This document shows positions 6,818-9,571 of a stretch of DNA of 9,571 nucleotides, in pieces. The stretch is taken from the NCBI GenBank assembly GCA_910577085.1, contig CAJTLE010000114.1, positions 1-9,571 of the forward strand, written 5' to 3'. The translations under genes were made by a program, and so were the position numbers. Below the pieces are notes generated by a model, which did no database searches, was not told the origin of the DNA, and saw only the letters and a program-made list of their open reading frames with translations. Source of the DNA: an uncultured Allobaculum sp. (lineage in GTDB: Bacteria > Bacillota_I > Bacilli_A > Erysipelotrichales > Erysipelotrichaceae). Positions within the stretch are counted from its first letter, which is position 1. Each line of letters opens with the position of its first letter.

Positions 6818-8089
6818 ATGGACGCTGCTAATAATTTAGGTTTTATCGAAAAAATGCTCAGAAAGAAACATGGCTTTTCATTAGACAATGTTTCAAAAGA
6901 TTTAAAAATTTCAAAAGGCAATTTAAGTGAGATGGAAAATGGCAGACGGTCTCTCAAGGAGACTCTATTTTGTCAGTTTGTGGAACAGTATAAAATCAAT
7001 TTTGACTTTGATCTCGAGCTTTTGAAAGAGGCCAAACAGCTGCTACAGGCATTAATGGAAGCTTATACATATAAAAATGTTGAAAAAGAACGTCAGATCA
7101 AACAGAAATTCTTTGAACAGGAAAAAAAATATGAGTATTCGTTTGCCTGCCTGTATCTTCCTTTAATAAAAGCGTTTTGGACACACAATAAGAAACCGGC
7201 AGAATTTACTGGATCTGAACTTGATGCATTCGCAGACGTCTCTGAGTATTTTTCTGTATATGCTCCAGATGAAAAGGCCCTTTTTCTATATCTCAAAGGT
7301 CTCGTTGCAAAAAAGAAGCGAAATCTAAATCATGCTCTTCATGAATATTCAGAAGCTTTAGATCTGCTCAATGGAAAAAAGTGGCCACAGCTCGAGGGGA
7401 TTATTAAGTTAAACTATGCGATTGCACTTTCAGAGTCTTCCTCTTTCTTTTCAGCTTACCTCATCGGGCAAGAAGCCAGCGAAATTTTCTCAAAACATGA
7501 TAACTATGTCAGGGCGTTAATGAGTTCCAACAATCAAGCAAACTATTTAATTTACCTGCAGGCCTATTCGAATGCTAAAGAAATTTTGAATAGAGTTTTA
7601 CTGTCGCAGCAATCTTTTCCTGGGCACTCTTTCTCTAAATTTGCGGTTTCAACAATGCTTTTGGCTTTGGTCATGGGGGAAGAATTTGAGCAAGCTATCC
7701 AGTTTGCAAAAGAATACCCGATGGATGACGAAGAACGTTATGTAGGAAACAGATCTTTGTTGCCGTATTGTTATTATCGGCTTGGTAAACCAGATCAATG
7801 CCTTCTTTCGATGACAGAACTCAGTCAGGAGGCGCTGACTTGTGACGACAAGGCTTTCCATGCCCTATTGATGGCAATTCTTAAAAAGGATAAAGAAAGG
7901 ATTGAAACAGCTAAGAAAAAAATCATCAGGATTTGCTGCAAACAGCTGAACTGGGCGATGTTGATGGTTATATTTCAATTGCTGATTTGTTACTACAAAG
8001 CTGAAAATGAAGTAGATTTGTTAATTGATGCGTACGAATGCAAGGATAAAGTCTGCCGGCATATCCTACCGGTTGAGTGGGAAAGATGA
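6818..8089 (+). CDS. RRNPP-type HTH-TPR transcriptional regulator
   Basis: A 423-aa cytosolic regulator. Residues about 7-60 form an Xre-family helix-turn-helix (FIEKMLRKKHGFSLDNVSKD, then LKISKGNLSEMENGRRSL, where SKGNLSEMENGRR is the recognition part). From about 65 to the end the protein is all helical with repeated pairs such as ALFLYLKGLVAKKKRNLNHA and YVRALMSSNNQANYLIYLQA, spaced like TPR repeats. This is the layout and size range of Rgg/PlcR/ComR-like regulators, which often sense short secreted peptides. No peptide ligand is proven; the adjacent lipoprotein signal peptide or the 53-aa peptide at 5456-5617 are candidates. GGGAGG ends 4 nt before the ATG, a short spacer. A degraded paralog lies at 5712. 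Ligand and regulon are inferred. Confidence 0.85.
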   Translation: MDAANNLGFIEKMLRKKHGFSLDNVSKDLKISKGNLSEMENGRRSLKETLFCQFVEQYKINFDFDLELLKEAKQLLQALMEAYTYKNVEKERQIKQKFFEQEKKYEYSFACLYLPLIKAFWTHNKKPAEFTGSELDAFADVSEYFSVYAPDEKALFLYLKGLVAKKKRNLNHALHEYSEALDLLNGKKWPQLEGIIKLNYAIALSESSSFFSAYLIGQEASEIFSKHDNYVRALMSSNNQANYLIYLQAYSNAKEILNRVLLSQQSFPGHSFSKFAVSTMLLALVMGEEFEQAIQFAKEYPMDDEERYVGNRSLLPYCYYRLGKPDQCLLSMTELSQEALTCDDKAFHALLMAILKKDKERIETAKKKIIRICCKQLNWAMLMVIFQLLICYYKAENEVDLLIDAYECKDKVCRHILPVEWER

Positions 8090-8275
8090 TCACTGCCAGT
8101 TTCATTCGATTGAAAGACTCATTTCGGAATTGACTGGAGGATTGGTCCGGTTTTCGTTCCGTTTTTGTCGCCAACAGGTTAGAAATAGTTCTTAATCTGG
8201 CCAAACCTGCATCAGAAACTGAGTATAGAAATAGATTCATTTTACATTCTAACCTTAGAAAAAGAAGTTATAAGG

Positions 8276-8291
8276 GTTCTCGAACTTTTGG
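8276..8291 (-). promoter_or_regulatory. Putative regulator operator, site 3 (inverted)
   Basis: On the minus strand this reads CCAAAAGTTCGAGAAC, differing from sites 1 and 2 at one base. It lies 187 bp after the regulator stop. Together with site 2 it brackets the regulator gene as an inverted repeat, so it may be either an extra binding site or a boundary of a duplicated or mobile unit. Confidence 0.45.
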
Positions 8292-8413
8292 AATTCTTTC
8301 GAAAATATATTTTTAACCTCAGCAGTCGTTAGGAACTGCCAATTGTGTCATTGTTCAAATTTATTTCTGGTCGTATCACTAACATTGAACAGAAATGATG
8401 AATGATTTGCACT

Positions 8414-8476
8414 CCCCTGTTTGGTGAAAGGGGAAATGGTCGGAAACCTGTTCTTTAAAGGTGTTTCCGACCATTT
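8414..8476. other. Two abutting stem-loops, the second with a perfect 14-bp stem
   Basis: CCCCT (8414-8418) pairs with AGGGG (8429-8433). Immediately after, AAATGGTCGGAAAC (8434-8447) pairs perfectly with GTTTCCGACCATTT (8463-8476) around a 15-base loop. Neither strand has a clean T-run after the stem (plus: GTCGATTTTG; minus: CCCCTTTC). It could be a weak bidirectional terminator, a structured RNA, or a protein-binding dyad. Confidence 0.65.
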
Positions 8477-8765
8477 GTCGATTTTGATGAATTGTTCAGG
8501 TATAATTGATTTAAACAAGATAGAGTCTATTATAAATATCAGTCTCTGTATTCTATCACCTATTTGCATATTTATATTCGCAATCGTTTTAGATCATATT
8601 TACCGAAATCATTTGATTAGTTATAATCGATTGTAAATTATCTATATTCTTTAATGTCAATTAAGAAAATGTAATTAACAGCTTTAGAGTAAAGATCACA
8701 TGTATCCTCATCGTACTGTTTTTGCAGGTATATTTTGCTAATCAATATTCAAGGAGGACGATTTG

Positions 8766-9197
8766 ATGCATACCAAAAATTCATCCGGAAAAAGATCCCG
8801 TTTCTGACTTTTTCTACTGTTTTTTCTCCTGCTCAATTTGTTCGGATTTCTGTCTCACTCTGGTTCAGAAGGTTTATGGGTTGCTCTAATCATGGCTCTT
8901 CTCTTTGTTCTGATTGCTGTTCTCTGAGTGTGGCTGAAAAAACAATTGCCAGAAAGCAGGAAATTATATTGTTTCCTTTTACTGTGCGTTGTTTTGCTGA
9001 TTGTTGGCTATAGTTTTCCCTCTTTCCATCAACCTGAAGGCATGATGGCCGGAACACTGTCCTTCAACTATTCCCAGATCGGATGGATTCTGGTGGGGGT
9101 TTCCTGGATCCTATTTGTTGGGTTCTGCCTGCTTCCATTGAACAAGAAACAGTCAATGACCCCACCCAAACTGCCTTGCAATTTGGATGGGGCTTGA
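8766..9197 (+). pseudogene. Four-helix membrane protein interrupted by two in-frame TGA codons
   Basis: AAGGAGG (8751-8757) stands 8 nt before the ATG at 8766, and one frame runs 143 codons to the TGA at 9195. It is broken only by TGA at codon 14 (8805-8807) and codon 54 (8925-8927). With both ignored, the product has four hydrophobic segments: LFLLFFLLLNLFGFL, WVALIMALLFVLIAVL, YCFLLLCVVLLIVGY and WILVGVSWILFVGFCLL, joined by polar loops. Tryptophan at each TGA would fit the context (RF-W-LFLL, AVL-W-VWLKK), so single TGG to TGA changes are the simplest origin. Other genes here use TGA as stop and TGG for Trp, so a general code change is unlikely. A shorter GTG-initiated product from 8928 (89 aa) is possible but lacks a clear ribosome site. 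Family not recognised. Confidence 0.6.
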
Positions 9198-9229
9198 AAT
9201 AAGAAGCTTTCATGCATCTGTTTCAAGCC
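9191..9229 (+). other. Stem-loop at the end of the membrane protein frame
   Basis: GGCTTGAAA (9191-9199) and TTTCAAGCC (9221-9229) form a perfect 9-bp stem with a 21-base loop that contains the TGA stop's following bases. No T-run follows (TGATTGACTAG), so it is at best a weak terminator; it may mark the sequence just left of the IscB transposon. Confidence 0.5.
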
Positions 9230-9271
9230 TGATTGACTAGCCTGAGTCTTAACTGACTACGTTATTTGAGA

Positions 9272-9472
9272 ATCGACCTTTCACGGGTCTAAACAGGCAC
9301 TCCGGAACGTTCAGCCTAATTCCGGACTCTGCGGATCTGCATTAACCAGCGCCAAGGTCAGGCGCAGTGTGTAGATCAACAAACCTCTTATAACATTGGC
9401 GAAGGCTGATGCTTTACACACTTCAAAGGATGCTTTTTGTCCAGAGAAGATTTATTACCCTGGAGGTAAAAC
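9272..9472 (+). ncRNA. Probable omega RNA (HEARO) of the IscB-family element
   Basis: Non-coding stretch directly upstream of the IscB-like ORF, where omega RNA genes lie. Stems seen: GACC/GGTC (9275-9278/9286-9289), TCCGGAA/TTCCGGA (9301-9307/9320-9326, 7 bp), GCGCC/GGCGC (9349-9353/9361-9365), and AGTGTGTA/TACACACT (9366-9373/9415-9422, 8 bp) that abuts the previous stem and could stack on it, with an inner ATCA/TGAT (9375-9378/9407-9410). Known omega RNAs carry a guide at the 5' end taken from the DNA flanking the left transposon end and a structured scaffold of roughly 200 nt reaching to the ORF. The exact 5' end, and so the guide, cannot be fixed here; it should lie somewhere near 9230-9280. 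Identification rests on position and structure, not a covariance search. Confidence 0.72.
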
Positions 9473-9473
9473 T

Positions 9474-9571
9474 ATGGTTTATGTATTAGATATTGACGGT
9501 AAACCCTTAATGCCAACCGAAAGGCATGGCAAGGTGCGCCGCCTTTTAAAAGAAAGAAAAGCTAAAGTGGT
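9474..9571 (+). CDS. iscB: IscB-family RNA-guided nuclease, N-terminal part (runs off the window)
   Basis: Only 32 complete codons are present, beginning MVYVLDIDGKPLMPTER. The KPLMP motif, followed by a basic, leucine-rich helix (HGKVRRLLKERKAKVV), is the PLMP (RRXRR) domain that opens IscB and IsrB proteins and distinguishes them from TnpB and Cas9. In IscB this is followed by a RuvC nuclease split by an arginine-rich bridge helix and an HNH domain; those lie beyond 9571. The protein uses an omega RNA to cut DNA matching the guide next to a target-adjacent motif and is carried by IS200/IS605-like elements. GGAGG (9462-9466) sits 7 nt before the ATG. IsrB, which lacks HNH, has the same N-terminus and cannot be excluded. 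Confidence 0.85.
   Translation, partial: MVYVLDIDGKPLMPTERHGKVRRLLKERKAKV

Larger units (their letters stand above)
6708..6892. repeat. Module core duplication, copy B
   Basis: About 185 bp matching 5597-5786, covering the lipoprotein leader, the divergent promoters and the 5' end of the intact regulator gene. Sequence differences between copies are scattered single bases plus a small insertion next to the regulator start. Confidence 0.85.
8090..8765. other. Long AT-rich intergenic region with inverted repeats
   Basis: About 680 bp without a gene I can support. It contains a third copy of the putative operator (8276-8291), an exact 9-bp dyad AGGTTAGAA (8176-8184)/TTCTAACCT (8247-8255), a 7-bp dyad TGTTCAA (8352-8358)/TTGAACA (8385-8391), and two abutting hairpins (8414-8476). 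No T-tailed terminator follows the regulator closely. Confidence 0.45.

Noticed and set aside
8421..8636. 71-codon plus-strand frame with a hydrophobic segment
   Set aside because: It starts at TTG without a ribosome site and its first third is made of the 14-bp inverted repeat. No family resemblance was noticed, though a small membrane peptide cannot be strictly excluded.
8766..9197. TGA as a tryptophan codon for the whole organism
   Set aside because: The mutase and the regulator both end in TGA at sensible C-termini and their tryptophans are TGG, so a general reassignment does not fit this window.
9191..9229. Strong Rho-independent terminator
   Set aside because: The 9-bp stem is perfect, but the loop is long and no T-run follows it on the plus strand.

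Overview
The window looks like a stretch of chromosome from a low-GC Bacillota (Firmicutes) bacterium. The grounds are strong AAGGAGG-type ribosome binding sites, TTG/GTG start candidates, Gram-positive-style lipoproteins, a cytosolic HTH-TPR regulator of RRNPP type, and T-tailed intrinsic terminators. I cannot name the genus; a gut Erysipelotrichia- or Lactobacillales-like host is only a guess.

Layout. Positions 1-187 hold no gene but carry a cluster of TAGTTCTA boxes. Next come three genes on the minus strand: a phosphomannomutase/phosphoglucomutase (188-1699), a Fic-family protein with a C-terminal winged helix (1817-2821), and a small secreted DUF5648 repeat protein (3217-3732) with its own terminator. 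Positions 4240-8089 contain two related divergent modules. Each has a minus-strand lipoprotein gene or operon reading away from a plus-strand HTH-TPR regulator. In module B (6147-8089) both sides are intact. In module A (4240-5834) the regulator survives only as a start-less fragment, while the minus-strand side (a short membrane peptide overlapping a 415-aa lipoprotein) is intact. About 190 bp at the core of both modules is duplicated. A 16-bp motif, CCAAAARTTCGAGAAC, occurs in both cores and once more, inverted, 187 bp past the regulator, so the surviving regulator may control several sites.

Positions 8090-8765 are non-coding with two abutting hairpins. A small four-helix membrane protein follows (8766-9197). 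It has a perfect ribosome binding site but two in-frame TGA codons, each exactly where a tryptophan would fit.

The right edge is the most notable part. An ORF starting at 9474 encodes the PLMP N-terminus typical of IscB/IsrB, the transposon-encoded RNA-guided nucleases ancestral to Cas9. The roughly 200 bp upstream fold into a series of stems, as expected for the associated omega RNA (HEARO). Only the first 32 complete codons are in the window, so the nuclease domains and right transposon end cannot be assessed.
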